Origin: Tsukamurella ocularis
GTDB lineage: Bacteria > Actinomycetota > Actinomycetes > Mycobacteriales > Mycobacteriaceae
Direction of reading: 5' to 3'
NCBI RefSeq assembly: GCF_024807615.1
Contig: NZ_JANUCJ010000002.1
Coordinates: 992,001 to 1,056,000, forward strand
Length of the DNA: 64,000 nucleotides
Shown: positions 37,038 to 45,809 of the stretch, in pieces
Layout: the number at the start of each line of letters is the position of its first letter
Numbering within the stretch: position 1 is the first letter of the stretch
Position numbers and translations under genes: made by a program
The notes under the pieces: generated by a model
Databases searched by the model: none
What the model was told of the DNA's origin: nothing
The model's input: only the letters and a program-made list of their open reading frames with translations

Positions 37038-38537
37038 TCAGGCCGGCTGCTTCTCCGCGAGCCGCGCGGCCTCGTCGAACTCGGCGTCGACGGCCTCGTC
37101 TTGCTTGTACGTCGCGAGGCTGACACCGACCGCGACAACGAGGTTCGCGAGGAAGCCGGGGACGATCTCGTACAGCTCGAAGGGCGGCCACTGGCCCCAG
37201 ACGAAGGCGACGGCCGCGCCGACGATGAGGCCCGCCAACGCACCCGGGGCGGTGAGCTTGCGCCAGAACAGCGCGAGCAGCACGACCGGACCGAAGGAGG
37301 AGCCGAAGCCGGCCCAGGCGAAGCCGACGAGCTCGAGGATGCTGTCGGACGGATCGATCGCGAGCAGCACCGCGATCACCGCGACGATGAGCACCCCCAG
37401 TCGGCCGAGGCGCACGTACGTCTTGTCGCTGATCTCCATGTCGCGTCCCGACTTCTCGGCGAAGATCTTGAACAGGTCCTCGACCAGCGCCGACGAGCAC
37501 ACGACGAGCTGCGAGGACACCGTCGACATGATCGCCGCGAGCACGGCGGCCAGGACCAGGCCCGCGACGAACGGGTGGAAGAGGATCTGCGCGAGCACGA
37601 GGAAGACGGTCTCGGGGTCCTTCGGCGCCTTTTCGGGGTGCAGCGAGAAGTAGGCGATGCCGATGAACGCGGTCGAGATGGCGCCGAGCGCCGTCGCCAC
37701 CATCCAGCTGATGCCGAACCGGCGGGCGGTCGACGCCTCCTGCGGCGAGCGCAGCGCCATGAATCGCACGATGATGTGGGGCTGCCCGAAGTAGCCGAGA
37801 CCCCATGCGGCCGCCGAGATGATGCCGAGGGCGGTGCCGCCCTCGAAGAGGCTGAAGAAGGTCGGGTTGACGGAGTTCACGGTGTCGACGGTGACCGCCG
37901 GGCCGCCCACCTCGATGAGGGCGACGATCGGCACGGCGACCAACGCGGCGAGCATCAGCAGGCCTTGCGCGACGTCGGTGAGGGTGGCCCCGAGGAAGCC
38001 GCCGAACAGCGTGTAGATCATCGTCACCACGGCGACGATGAGCATGCCGTGGATGTACTGCACGCCGAAGGTGCTGTCGAAGAACTTGCCTGCGGCGACC
38101 ATGCCGCTGGAGACGTAGAACGTGAAGAAGACCAGGATGATGAGACCGCAGACGATGCGCAGCGACCGCGAACCGTCACGCAACCGGTGTTCAAGGAAGC
38201 TCGGGATCGTGATCGAATTTCCCGCGACCTCGGTGTAGGAGCGAAGCCGCGGCGCGACGAACTTCCAGTTCAGCCACGCGCCGATCGTCAGGCCGATCGC
38301 GATCCACGATTCGACGAGCCCCTTGGCGTAGATCGCGCCGGGAAGGCCCATCAGCAGCCAGCCGGACATGTCCGACGCACCCGCGCTGAGCGCGGCGACC
38401 CACGGCTTGAGGCCCCGGCCCGCCAGCATGTAGTCGTCGAGGTTGTCGCGCGTCTTCCGGTACGCACTCCAACCGATGTACAACATAGCTGCGAAGTACA
38501 GGGTTACTGCGATCGTCTGATAGGTCTGGTCAGACAC
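37038..38537 (-). CDS. putP: Sodium/proline symporter
   Basis: A 499-residue, 13-helix sodium:solute symporter of the PutP type: LAGRGLKPWVAALSAGASDMSGW near residues 37-60, WLNWKFVAPRLR, LGYFGQPHIIVRFMA near 265 and a C-terminal WRKLTAPGALAG segment. It imports proline with Na+. GTG at 38537 is preferred to an upstream in-frame start at 38609 because GAGGAG stands 7 bases before it and PutP N-termini begin here. The charged C-terminal tail is cytoplasmic. A proline dehydrogenase is not in the window, so a role in osmoprotection or nitrogen supply is equally possible. Confidence 0.9.
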   Translation of the reverse strand: MSDQTYQTIAVTLYFAAMLYIGWSAYRKTRDNLDDYMLAGRGLKPWVAALSAGASDMSGWLLMGLPGAIYAKGLVESWIAIGLTIGAWLNWKFVAPRLRSYTEVAGNSITIPSFLEHRLRDGSRSLRIVCGLIILVFFTFYVSSGMVAAGKFFDSTFGVQYIHGMLIVAVVTMIYTLFGGFLGATLTDVAQGLLMLAALVAVPIVALIEVGGPAVTVDTVNSVNPTFFSLFEGGTALGIISAAAWGLGYFGQPHIIVRFMALRSPQEASTARRFGISWMVATALGAISTAFIGIAYFSLHPEKAPKDPETVFLVLAQILFHPFVAGLVLAAVLAAIMSTVSSQLVVCSSALVEDLFKIFAEKSGRDMEISDKTYVRLGRLGVLIVAVIAVLLAIDPSDSILELVGFAWAGFGSSFGPVVLLALFWRKLTAPGALAGLIVGAAVAFVWGQWPPFELYEIVPGFLANLVVAVGVSLATYKQDEAVDAEFDEAARLAEKQPA

Positions 38538-38732
38538 TAGGGGTCTCCTCAGGTCCAGGAACCGAAACTCGCGGTTCGTACATGGTCTATACAACCAGCG
38601 AAATCCCAATACGGTGAATTGATCTCACACGAAGTCAGTCAAGCGGAATGGTAAGCTCGGCCACGATTTTCTGCGGCGCTTTCTTCAGGCGCCCCTCGAT
38701 CACCACGACCCACATCTTAGGAGGGTTCGACC

Positions 38733-39629
38733 TTGACCGACGGGACGCGCATCGGTGCGGTACTGCGACGCGGATCGATCGGGGTGGTCACCTTGCTGGT
38801 GTCGGGAGCACTTCTCACGCCCGCGCTCGCCTCGGGCGCGCCCACGACCCCGGCCCCATCGCCGAAGCCCGGAGCGCCGAGCACGCCCGTGAAGCCGAGC
38901 GCAACGCCGAAGCCGGGGCCGGGCGCACCGTCGACGCCCGCGAAGCCGAGCGCGCCGACGCCCGCGCCCACGCAGACCCCCGCCCCGAAGTCGGTGGCAC
39001 CGGGCGATCGCATCGACATCCTGCAGCGCTCCCTGGGCGGCGGCCGGTTCGAGTCGCTGCAGTGCACCATGGGGTTCGCGGTGACCGCGCCGGACGGCGA
39101 ACGCCTCGGTGTGACCGCGGGGCACTGCGGCGCGCCACAGCAGCCCGTCGGCGTGAAGAAGTGGATCGTCGGCGAGGTCGTGCAGTCGAAGTCCCCCGAG
39201 GTCAAGGAGGACCCGAACCGTCCCGGGCACTACTCCCCCGTCGACCCGTTCGGGCCTGACTGGGCCACGTTCCGGCTGACCGATCCGCAGGTGAAGCTCC
39301 TCGCGTCAGCACCCGGAATGACGCCGCGCACCGTGGGCACCGCGCGCGCCGGGGACCCGGTGTGCCAGCTGGGCTCGGTGAACGGTCGCCGCTGCGGCAC
39401 GGTGACGAAGGTCGTGGGCGACTGGGTCGTCGCCGACATCGTGACCACGCAGGGCGACAGTGGCGGGCCGCTCATCCGCACGTCGGACAACGCCGCGATC
39501 GGCATCATCACCGACGCCGTCACCCTGACCGATCGCGACTCAGGCAAGGTCACGCAACAGCTCACGCAGTACTACTCGCTGAACGCAGCGCTCCGCGCGG
39601 CGGGCGGCGCGCGACTCGCGACCAACTGA
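38733..39629 (+). CDS. Secreted trypsin-like serine protease
   Basis: A 298-residue secreted S1-type protease. The signal peptide ends near ALA-SGA (residue 34). A Pro/Ala/Ser linker of about 55 residues follows, with a repeated unit PKPGAPSTPVKPSA / PKPGPGAPSTPAKPSA. The catalytic domain has His131 in VTAGHC, Asp176 in GPDWA and Ser243 in TTQGDSGGPL. Two further cysteine pairs are placed for disulfides. The TTG start at 38733 is supported by AGGAGG eight bases upstream; no ATG fits. The linker suggests cell-wall association or a stalk. The substrate is unknown. It is divergent from putP with a 195-bp gap that shows no strong dyad. Confidence 0.85.
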   Translation: MTDGTRIGAVLRRGSIGVVTLLVSGALLTPALASGAPTTPAPSPKPGAPSTPVKPSATPKPGPGAPSTPAKPSAPTPAPTQTPAPKSVAPGDRIDILQRSLGGGRFESLQCTMGFAVTAPDGERLGVTAGHCGAPQQPVGVKKWIVGEVVQSKSPEVKEDPNRPGHYSPVDPFGPDWATFRLTDPQVKLLASAPGMTPRTVGTARAGDPVCQLGSVNGRRCGTVTKVVGDWVVADIVTTQGDSGGPLIRTSDNAAIGIITDAVTLTDRDSGKVTQQLTQYYSLNAALRAAGGARLATN

Positions 39630-39669
39630 TCGGGGCCCGGCGGCGGGCTGCGTTCATTACACTGCCGCC

Positions 39670-40149
39670 ATGACCGTCGTGGACGACCTCAAGTCGCGTT
39701 TCCTGCAGCTCGGGCGACACCGCGCGGTGTCCCGCATGGTCCGGGCCACCGTGCCGCTCGATAAGGCGGTGACCCGGATCAGTCGCGGCTCGGTGCACCT
39801 CATCCCCGAGGCGCTACTCCCCCAGCTCACGCTGACCACGGTGGGGCGGCGCAGCGGCGTCGCCCGCGCGGTCCCGCTGCTGTACGTGCGCGACGGAGCG
39901 GACTTCGTGGTGATCGCCTCCAACTTCGGGCAGAAGCACCACCCCGCGTGGTCGTACAACCTGGAGGCGACGCCGGACGCCGAGGTGCTGCTGGGCACCC
40001 GGCGCATCCCGGTGCGGGCGCGCCGGGTCTCCGAGTCGGACCGGAAGCGCCTGTGGCCCAGCGTCGTCGCCGTCTGGCCCGCCTACGACGACTACATCGA
40101 TTGGGCCGGCGGCCGCACGATCAAGCTGTTCCGGCTCACGCCTCGCTGA
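39670..40149 (+). CDS. Ddn-family deazaflavin-dependent nitroreductase-like protein
   Basis: A 159-residue F420-binding split-barrel protein of the deazaflavin-dependent nitroreductase (Ddn) family: LTTVGRRSGVARAVPLLYV near residue 55, FVVIASNFGQKHHPAWSYNL near 80 and VRARRVSESDRKRLWP near 118. Ddn-type enzymes use F420H2 to reduce quinones and nitro compounds at the membrane. The natural substrate here is unknown. The stop overlaps the converging PH-domain gene by 14 bp. No operon partner is seen on its strand. Confidence 0.87.
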   Translation: MTVVDDLKSRFLQLGRHRAVSRMVRATVPLDKAVTRISRGSVHLIPEALLPQLTLTTVGRRSGVARAVPLLYVRDGADFVVIASNFGQKHHPAWSYNLEATPDAEVLLGTRRIPVRARRVSESDRKRLWPSVVAVWPAYDDYIDWAGGRTIKLFRLTPR

Positions 40150-41653
40150 CGAGGAAGCCCGCCACGATCGCGGGGTGGACGGTGCGCGCGACCTGCGCCG
40201 CGCGGTCGGGCGTCACGTCGACGGCGCCGAACGCCCCGGCCGCGGTGGCGACGGTGAGGGTCGCGACGCCCGCGCGCCGCTGGAAGAAGGTCTCCCGGGT
40301 GACGAACCCGGTCACCCCGTCGAACTCGAGTGCGGTGCGCGTGCGTGCGACGGTGCCCGCACCGAGGACAACGGCATCGCCGGTGATGACGGTGCCGAGG
40401 TTGGCGTAGCGCAGGCGCGCCAGCGCCACCGACAGGATCGCCACGAGGACCGCACCGACGAGGGGCAGCGCCTTCCACGCGCCGGGCGCGACGATGCCGA
40501 ACGCCACCAGCACGACGATCGGCACGACAGCCCCCAGCACCGCGCGGGTGTAGCGGCGGCGCAGGGCCACCGGCCCGTGCGGGTCCAGGGCTGTCTCGAC
40601 CACGCCGGGCCGGCCGAGGATCTCGTCGGCCACCTGGACGGCCTCGGCGCGCGGCGCGGGCGGCAGCAGGGTGGGATTGCGATCCGTGCCCGTAGCGATG
40701 GCGCGCAGCTTCGCGCCGCCGGGCAGGCGCATGAGGACTGGCTCGTGCAGTTGCACGCCGCGCACCCGCTTGCGCTCGATCGTCGCCGCCACCGTCGAGA
40801 TCAGGCCGCGGCTGGTGTGCAGCGCCCCGTCGGCCCGGCGGACCAGGCGGAAGCCCCAGAAGGCGAGCACGTAGGCGAGCACCGAGACCAGGATCGACAC
40901 CACGATCACGAGCACAACGGCGGCCGGGATCACCACAGCCGCACCGAGGTCGAGGATCTTCGCCAGCCAGGACTCGGCGAGCTCGGAGCCGCGCTCGCGC
41001 AGGCCCGCCTCGTCGACGATGCGGAAGCCGATGCCGGCGCCCGCCGCGACAACGGCGAACCCCGTCAGCGAGAACGGGGCGAACCGGATCCACTCCGGCC
41101 GCAGGCGCGCGAGCTCCTCCTCGGGAGCGTTCGGCTGGGGCGCCACCTCTGTGCTGTGCTCACCGGGAGTCTCCGTGGCTGACGGTGCCGCGGTGCGGCG
41201 CAGGAGGTCTCGCCCGAGTTGCTCCGCCACGTCGGCGGGGATCGGGTCGAGGACGAGCGCGGACTCCTTGCCGCCGACGCCGGTTCCGACCACCACCTTG
41301 CGCAGCTTGAGTGCGCGCTCGATGGGCCCGGCCGTCACGTCGACGCTGCGGATGCGGTCTCGGCGGGCGGTGGCGGAGACCTTGCGCACCAGGCCGTGCC
41401 GCAGCTCCAGCTGGTCCTCGGTGACCCGCCAGCGGGTGGTGAGCCAGGGCAGCAGGCCGACGAGCACGCTGATCGCGACGCCGGCGATCACGAAGAACAC
41501 CGGGCCGGCGGCACGGCCGAGGAAAAAGACGCCGATGAGGGCGGGAATGAGCGACGGGACCGCCTTGATGACGCGGGTGCCGATGCCCCACGGCGAGAGC
41601 CGGTTCCAACCGTCGTCGGCGACCGAAGCTGCCTCCTGGTCAGGTCGCGTCAT
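40136..41653 (-). CDS. Large bacterial-PH-domain membrane protein (YdbT-like)
   Basis: A 505-residue membrane protein with repeated bPH2 domains. Each has a pair of hydrophobic helices followed by a beta-rich segment: TTRWRVTEDQLELRHGLV and RIRSVDVTAGPIERAL near 75-110, LVRRADGALHTSRGLIS near 275, and DAVVLGAGTVARTRTALEF near 435. The two-gene arrangement with a smaller bPH2 protein resembles YdbS/YdbT of Bacillus. The function is poorly known (envelope protection has been suggested for related pairs). The ATG at 41653 overlaps the upstream partner's end by 14 bp, giving coupled translation. Confidence 0.8.
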   Translation of the reverse strand: MTRPDQEAASVADDGWNRLSPWGIGTRVIKAVPSLIPALIGVFFLGRAAGPVFFVIAGVAISVLVGLLPWLTTRWRVTEDQLELRHGLVRKVSATARRDRIRSVDVTAGPIERALKLRKVVVGTGVGGKESALVLDPIPADVAEQLGRDLLRRTAAPSATETPGEHSTEVAPQPNAPEEELARLRPEWIRFAPFSLTGFAVVAAGAGIGFRIVDEAGLRERGSELAESWLAKILDLGAAVVIPAAVVLVIVVSILVSVLAYVLAFWGFRLVRRADGALHTSRGLISTVAATIERKRVRGVQLHEPVLMRLPGGAKLRAIATGTDRNPTLLPPAPRAEAVQVADEILGRPGVVETALDPHGPVALRRRYTRAVLGAVVPIVVLVAFGIVAPGAWKALPLVGAVLVAILSVALARLRYANLGTVITGDAVVLGAGTVARTRTALEFDGVTGFVTRETFFQRRAGVATLTVATAAGAFGAVDVTPDRAAQVARTVHPAIVAGFLVSEA

Positions 41654-42164
41654 CGGTGTCCTCCGCGGCGCTGACGGTGAGCCCGGCGGCGATCGCCTGC
41701 GCGGTCTCCGTGGGCAGGCCCGCGATCCGCACCGTGCCCGCCGACGAGGCGGTGGTGACCGTGACCGTCGACAGCCCGAAGGACCGCTCCAGCGGCCCGG
41801 CGACGGTGTCGATCACCTGCACGCGAGAGATCGGGATCAGGACGCGGGTCCGCGTGAGCCAGCCCGCCTGCGAGTACACCGCCACGGCGTTGATCTCCCA
41901 GCGGTGGAAGGCGTAGCGGAAGCGCGGCATCACCATCAGGTGCGCCGCGGCGGCCCCTGCCAACACGAGGAAGGCCGCGACGGCCACGTACCAGGGCACG
42001 TCCGGGATCACCGCGAGCACCACCGTGACCAGCGGGATCACGATCACCCAGCGAATCGCGGCGCGGACCGTCCACCACGTCTTCGCGCGCGGCGAGACCT
42101 GGTGGGCCGGCTGCCTGAGCACCTCTGCGGCGCCCGCGGGGGCAGGGGTTCCGGGAAGGATCAT
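41640..42164 (-). CDS. Small bacterial-PH-domain membrane protein (YdbS-like)
   Basis: A 174-residue protein with two adjacent hydrophobic helices (about 36-75) and one bPH2 domain (HRWEINAVAVYSQAGWLTRTR, ISRVQVIDTVAGPLERSFGL). It is the first gene of the PH-domain pair and overlaps the larger one. ATG at 42164 is the first sensible start; the frame stays open upstream but enters the promoter of the divergent dehydrogenase gene. Its ribosome site is weak, so a leaderless or distant start cannot be excluded. Confidence 0.78.
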   Translation of the reverse strand: MILPGTPAPAGAAEVLRQPAHQVSPRAKTWWTVRAAIRWVIVIPLVTVVLAVIPDVPWYVAVAAFLVLAGAAAAHLMVMPRFRYAFHRWEINAVAVYSQAGWLTRTRVLIPISRVQVIDTVAGPLERSFGLSTVTVTTASSAGTVRIAGLPTETAQAIAAGLTVSAAEDTDDAT

Positions 42165-42234
42165 GCGCCCAGCTAAGCACGACATTCCGTCCGGCGGCCA
42201 CCACGCCCGGCTAGGGTGGCGCCGAGGAGGCACC

Positions 42235-43404
42235 ATGACCACACATCCCGATGAGCTGGCGGGCCTGACCGGCCTGTTCACCGACCAGGAGCGCGCGATC
42301 GCCGAATCCGTCCGCGCGCTGACCGCCCGCGAGGTGGAGCCGTACGTCGCCGACTGGTTCGAGCGCGGCGAACTCGACGACCCGCGCGGACTCATGCGGA
42401 AGCTCGGCGCGCTCGGCCTGCTCGGCATGCACCTCGACGGATACGGCTGCGCCGGAACGACCGCCACCGAGTACGGCGTGGCCTGCCTCGAGCTGGAGGC
42501 CTGCGACTCGGGCCTGCGATCCATGGTCTCCGTGCAGGGATCACTGGCGATGTATGCGATCTGGAAGTGGGCGAGCGAGGAGGAGAAGCAGCGCTGGCTG
42601 CCCGGCATGGCCGCCGGCGAGCTCATCGGCTGCTTCGGGCTGACCGAGCCGGACCACGGCTCCGACCCCGCGAACATGCGCACCCGGGCGCGACGCGACG
42701 GCGGCGACTGGATCCTGGACGGCCGGAAGATGTGGATCACCAACGGCTCCCTCGCTGACGTCGCCGTGATCTGGGCGAAGACCGACGAGGGCGTCCGCGG
42801 CTTCGCTGTCCCCACCGACACCGCGGGCTTCGCCGCGAACACCATCGAGCACAAGATGTCGCTGCGAGCGTCGGTGACCGCCGAGCTGGTGCTCGACGGT
42901 GTGCGCGTCCCCGATTCCTCCGCCTTCCCCGAGGTTCGCGGCCTGCGCGGCCCACTGTCGTGCCTGAGCGAGGCGCGATACGGCATCGTCTGGGGCGCAA
43001 TGGGTGCCGCCCGGACCGCACTGGAGTGCGCGCAGCGCTACGCGGTGGAGCGCGAGCAGTTCGGCAGGCCGATCGGCGGCTTCCAACTGACCCAGCAGAA
43101 GCTCGCAGACATGACGCTGGAGTACACGAAGGGCGTGCTACTGGCGGTGCACCTGGGCCGCCTCAAGGACGCCGGGACACTGCGGCCCGAGCAGGTGTCC
43201 CTGGGCAAGCTGAACAACGTGCGCGAGGCGATCGACATCTGCCGCACCGCCCGCACGATCCTGGGCGCGAACGGCATCTCGCTGGAGTTCCCGGTGATCC
43301 GGCACGCGAACAACCTGGAGAGCGTGCTGACGTACGAGGGCACCGTCGAGATGCACACCCTGATCCTGGGCCAGAAGCTCACCGGGCAGAGCGCCTTCCA
43401 GTGA
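42235..43404 (+). CDS. Glutaryl-CoA dehydrogenase-like acyl-CoA dehydrogenase
   Basis: A 389-residue acyl-CoA dehydrogenase. It resembles glutaryl-CoA dehydrogenase: RSMVSVQGSLAMYAI near residue 92 (substrate carboxylate Arg region), GCFGLTEPDHGSDPANM near 135, MWITNGSLADVAVIWAK near 165, and the catalytic base Glu368 in TYEGTVEMH. That enzyme oxidises and decarboxylates glutaryl-CoA to crotonyl-CoA in lysine and tryptophan breakdown. ATG at 42235 has a strong GAGGAGG site. It stands alone, divergent from the PH-domain pair. Another short-chain acyl-CoA dehydrogenase activity is possible. Confidence 0.85.
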   Translation: MTTHPDELAGLTGLFTDQERAIAESVRALTAREVEPYVADWFERGELDDPRGLMRKLGALGLLGMHLDGYGCAGTTATEYGVACLELEACDSGLRSMVSVQGSLAMYAIWKWASEEEKQRWLPGMAAGELIGCFGLTEPDHGSDPANMRTRARRDGGDWILDGRKMWITNGSLADVAVIWAKTDEGVRGFAVPTDTAGFAANTIEHKMSLRASVTAELVLDGVRVPDSSAFPEVRGLRGPLSCLSEARYGIVWGAMGAARTALECAQRYAVEREQFGRPIGGFQLTQQKLADMTLEYTKGVLLAVHLGRLKDAGTLRPEQVSLGKLNNVREAIDICRTARTILGANGISLEFPVIRHANNLESVLTYEGTVEMHTLILGQKLTGQSAFQ

Positions 43405-43497
43405 CCCGCCGTTAGCCCAGAGATTGACCCTGACCAGCCGATTTCACGTTTCGTGGCACTCCTTGCTAATGTATTCCAGCACGCAGCGAGCGAGCAT

Positions 43498-43570
<73 letters not shown>

Positions 43571-43579
43571 CAATCGAGA

Positions 43580-43608
43580 AGCCCCCTCCATTTCGGAGGG
43601 GGCTTTTT
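43580..43608 (+). terminator. Intrinsic terminator of tRNA-Lys
   Basis: GCCCCCTCC and GGAGGGGGC form a 9-bp stem with loop ATTTC, extended by an A-T pair and followed by TTTTT. A textbook rho-independent terminator, the only one in the window with a proper T-run. Confidence 0.9.
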
Positions 43609-43689
43609 CGTGTCCGCCCGGAGGTCCATGCAGCCGGCCGACAGTCCCCGTCATCCGAGCGGAGACCGGCGCGGACTTCCCCCTCGGCA

Positions 43690-43727
43690 TGTCGTAGCGC
43701 GACACAAAGACAATGTGTCGAGCGACA
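43690..43727. promoter_or_regulatory. Four alternating TGTCG half-sites
   Basis: TGTCG (43690-43694), CGACA (43700-43704), TGTCG (43716-43720) and CGACA (43723-43727) alternate in orientation. The central pair extends to CGACACA...TGTGTCG with 7-bp spacing. This ordered cluster in gene-poor DNA looks like an operator array, but no adjacent gene obviously depends on it. A further dyad ACCTCGAC-N6-GTCGAGGT follows at 43762-43783. Confidence 0.35.
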
Positions 43728-43827
43728 CCGGACGACGCCGCCGAGTCGCGCCACACCAGTGACCTCGACCCGGTAGTCGAGGTGTTCCCCCTTGCAGGGG
43801 ATGTCGAGGACGGATCCCGCCGCGTTC

Positions 43828-44013
43828 TCAGAAGAAGCCGACGAAGAAGAGCACCGACTTCCACCACCGCCAAGCACTAAACCACCGCTCCCTCCACACC
43901 ATGATCTGGACGACGAGGAGGAGCATGGCGGCGACGAAGACCACCCACTTCCAGGCACTGATGTCGGGACTGCTAACTCCGGAGAGCTTCGTCCACGGAG
44001 TGTCGATCAGCAC
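43828..44013 (-). CDS. Hypothetical small membrane protein
   Basis: A 61-residue frame from a GTG start, unrecognised. It has one convincing hydrophobic helix (WVVFVAAMLLLVVQIMVW, about 23-40) and a tryptophan-rich, basic end (RWFSAWRWWKSVLFF). Codon use is less G+C-rich at third positions than in neighbours, and there is no obvious ribosome site. It could be a real small membrane protein or a fragment; the 634-bp stretch around it has no better coding candidate. Confidence 0.35.
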   Translation of the reverse strand: MLIDTPWTKLSGVSSPDISAWKWVVFVAAMLLLVVQIMVWRERWFSAWRWWKSVLFFVGFF

Positions 44014-44159
44014 CGGCCGTGCCGGTTCGTCAGTAGCCTGAGAGTATTCACCTCAGCAAATACTACGCGTTCATCCGATCGCGAGAGCAATGCCAACCGT
44101 GACCATGCTCGCAGAATTGAATCTTCTAAATTTAGCTACGCTAAGTTAGGCTCTGATCG

Positions 44160-44210
44160 AGCCTGGGGAGCAACCACCTCACCTGCCGCCCGCAGCGTTC
44201 TCCCCAGGCT
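44160..44210. terminator. 11-bp stem hairpin near the glycine-zipper gene end
   Basis: AGCCTGGGGAG (44160-44170) and CTCCCCAGGCT (44200-44210) are perfectly complementary with a 29-base loop. It lies 33 bp beyond the stop of the minus-strand glycine-zipper gene and may end its transcript. Just upstream is an A+T-rich dyad TTAGC-TAC-GCTAA (44132-44144). Confidence 0.4.
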
Positions 44211-44242
44211 CTCACCCAAGTCGGGACGACGGGGCCGGCGAG

Positions 44243-44488
44243 TCAGTCGGCCTCGTCATCCTCACCGGCCCCGTAGCCGAAGGCCATGGCGAAGGCGATG
44301 CCCAGGGCGAGGCCGATCCCGATACCCAGCGCGGGATTCCCCAGCGCCGTCCCGATGCTCGCGCCGAAGACCACGCCGATCGCGAGCCCCAATGCCAGCT
44401 TGTTGTAGCCCTTGTCGCCCCACGGCCCCGAGGGGCGGTCACCGTCGTCCTGCGCTCCGGAATCGGACCGGTCACCGTCGTCGCTCAC
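44243..44488 (-). CDS. Small glycine-zipper membrane protein
   Basis: An 81-residue protein: an acidic/serine-rich N-terminus, then two hydrophobic segments with regular small residues (LGLAIGVVFGASIGTALG and LGIGIGLALGIAFAMAFGYG), and an acidic tail. This glycine-zipper pattern packs helices tightly in membranes; no family function is known to me. GTG at 44488 is chosen because extending to the ATG further upstream would overlap the start of the divergent L,D-transpeptidase gene. It is divergent from ldtB with a 100-bp gap. Confidence 0.55.
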   Translation of the reverse strand: MSDDGDRSDSGAQDDGDRPSGPWGDKGYNKLALGLAIGVVFGASIGTALGNPALGIGIGLALGIAFAMAFGYGAGEDDEAD

Positions 44489-44588
44489 ACCCCGCACCGT
44501 ACCGGCAGAGCCCTCAGCAGGCCCGGTAGAATCGGGATCAATCGGTCCCGTGGACCGAATCCGACTGAGCCTTTCCTGGAGCTGAGCC

Positions 44589-45809
44589 ATGCGCAACCGT
44601 CCCGCCGTGTATCGACGTATCCCGACGGCGGTGACGGCACTGGTCGTCTCCGTCGCCCTTGTCGCCGGATGCACGTCGTCGACGGGCGACGCGGCACTGC
44701 CGGACGAGAACCAGAAGATCACCGACTCGACGCCCTTCTTCGACCTGCTGCGCCCGCAGATCACCTCGAGCGTGCGCAACGGCGCGCTCGACGTGCAGCC
44801 CGGCGTCCCCATCACAGTGAGCGCGAGCGGCGGCACGCTGACCAGGGTCGTGATGACCAACGCGGACGGCAAGGAGGTGGCCGGCAAGCTCGCCGAGGAC
44901 GGCCGCTCCTGGAACAACGCCGAGCCGCTGGGCTACAACAAGACCTACAAGCTGCGGGCCGAGGCCAACGGCATCGGCGGCGTCAACGTCGCGAACGAGA
45001 CCTTCAGCACCCAATCGCCGAACAACCTGGCGCAGGCGTACTTCACCACCGCCGACAACTCGACGGTGGGCATCGGCCAGACCGTGGGCGTGAAGTTCGA
45101 CGAGCGCATCGCCGACCGGATGGCCGCACAGCGCGCGATCAAGATCGTCACCGATCCGCCGGTCGAGGGCGCCTTCTACTGGATCAGTCCGTCCGAGGTG
45201 CGCTGGCGCCCGGAGAGCTACTTCAAGCCGGGCACCAAGGTCAGCGTGGACGTGAAGATCTACGGAGTGGACCTCGGCGGCGGCACCTTCGGCCAGAAGG
45301 ACGCCTCCACCCGGTTCACCGTGGGCGACGAGGTGATCACCACCGTCTCCGACAAGGACAAGATCGTCCGCGTGACGAAGAACGGCAAGCTCATCAAGAC
45401 GATGCCCACCTCGATGGGCGGCCCGGGCAACGAGACCCCGAACGGCGTCTACCTCATCGGTGATCACCGCGAGAACATGATCATGGACTCGTCCACCTAC
45501 GGCGTTCCGGTGAACTCCCCCAACGGCTACCGCACGCTGGTCGACTACGCCGTGCAGATGTCCTACAGCGGCATCTACCTGCACAGCGCCCCGTGGTCGG
45601 TGAACCAACAGGGCTCCACCAACGTGAGCCACGGCTGCCTCAACGTGAGCACCGAGAACGCCCTGTGGTTCCTGCAGAACACCAAGCGCGGCGACATCGT
45701 CAAGGTCACCGACACCTCGGGCCCCGTGCTGGACGGCACGGACGGGCTAGGCGACTGGAATCTCCCGTGGTCCGTCTGGCGCGCCGGCAACGCGAAGGCC
45801 GCCGGGTAG
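44589..45809 (+). CDS. ldtB: L,D-transpeptidase lipoprotein
   Basis: A 406-residue peptidoglycan cross-linking enzyme like LdtMt2 (Rv2518c), which makes 3-3 cross-links and is inhibited by carbapenems. The lipobox ends at Cys28 (VAGC), anchoring it outside the membrane. Two immunoglobulin-like domains follow (about 50-250), then the YkuD catalytic domain with its His in YLHSAPWSV and the nucleophile Cys350 in SHGCLNVS. The C-terminal tail (WNLPWSVW) is the family's usual cap. ATG at 44589 follows GGAGCTGAG. The 3' end overlaps the converging NDH-2 gene by 63 bp, so the last 21 codons of each are antisense. Confidence 0.94.
   Translation: MRNRPAVYRRIPTAVTALVVSVALVAGCTSSTGDAALPDENQKITDSTPFFDLLRPQITSSVRNGALDVQPGVPITVSASGGTLTRVVMTNADGKEVAGKLAEDGRSWNNAEPLGYNKTYKLRAEANGIGGVNVANETFSTQSPNNLAQAYFTTADNSTVGIGQTVGVKFDERIADRMAAQRAIKIVTDPPVEGAFYWISPSEVRWRPESYFKPGTKVSVDVKIYGVDLGGGTFGQKDASTRFTVGDEVITTVSDKDKIVRVTKNGKLIKTMPTSMGGPGNETPNGVYLIGDHRENMIMDSSTYGVPVNSPNGYRTLVDYAVQMSYSGIYLHSAPWSVNQQGSTNVSHGCLNVSTENALWFLQNTKRGDIVKVTDTSGPVLDGTDGLGDWNLPWSVWRAGNAKAAG

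Noticed and set aside
44132-44155. Further IdeR box near AAGTTAGGCT
   Set aside because: Only one half resembles the consensus and no iron gene follows; the stronger signal is the TTAGC-TAC-GCTAA dyad.
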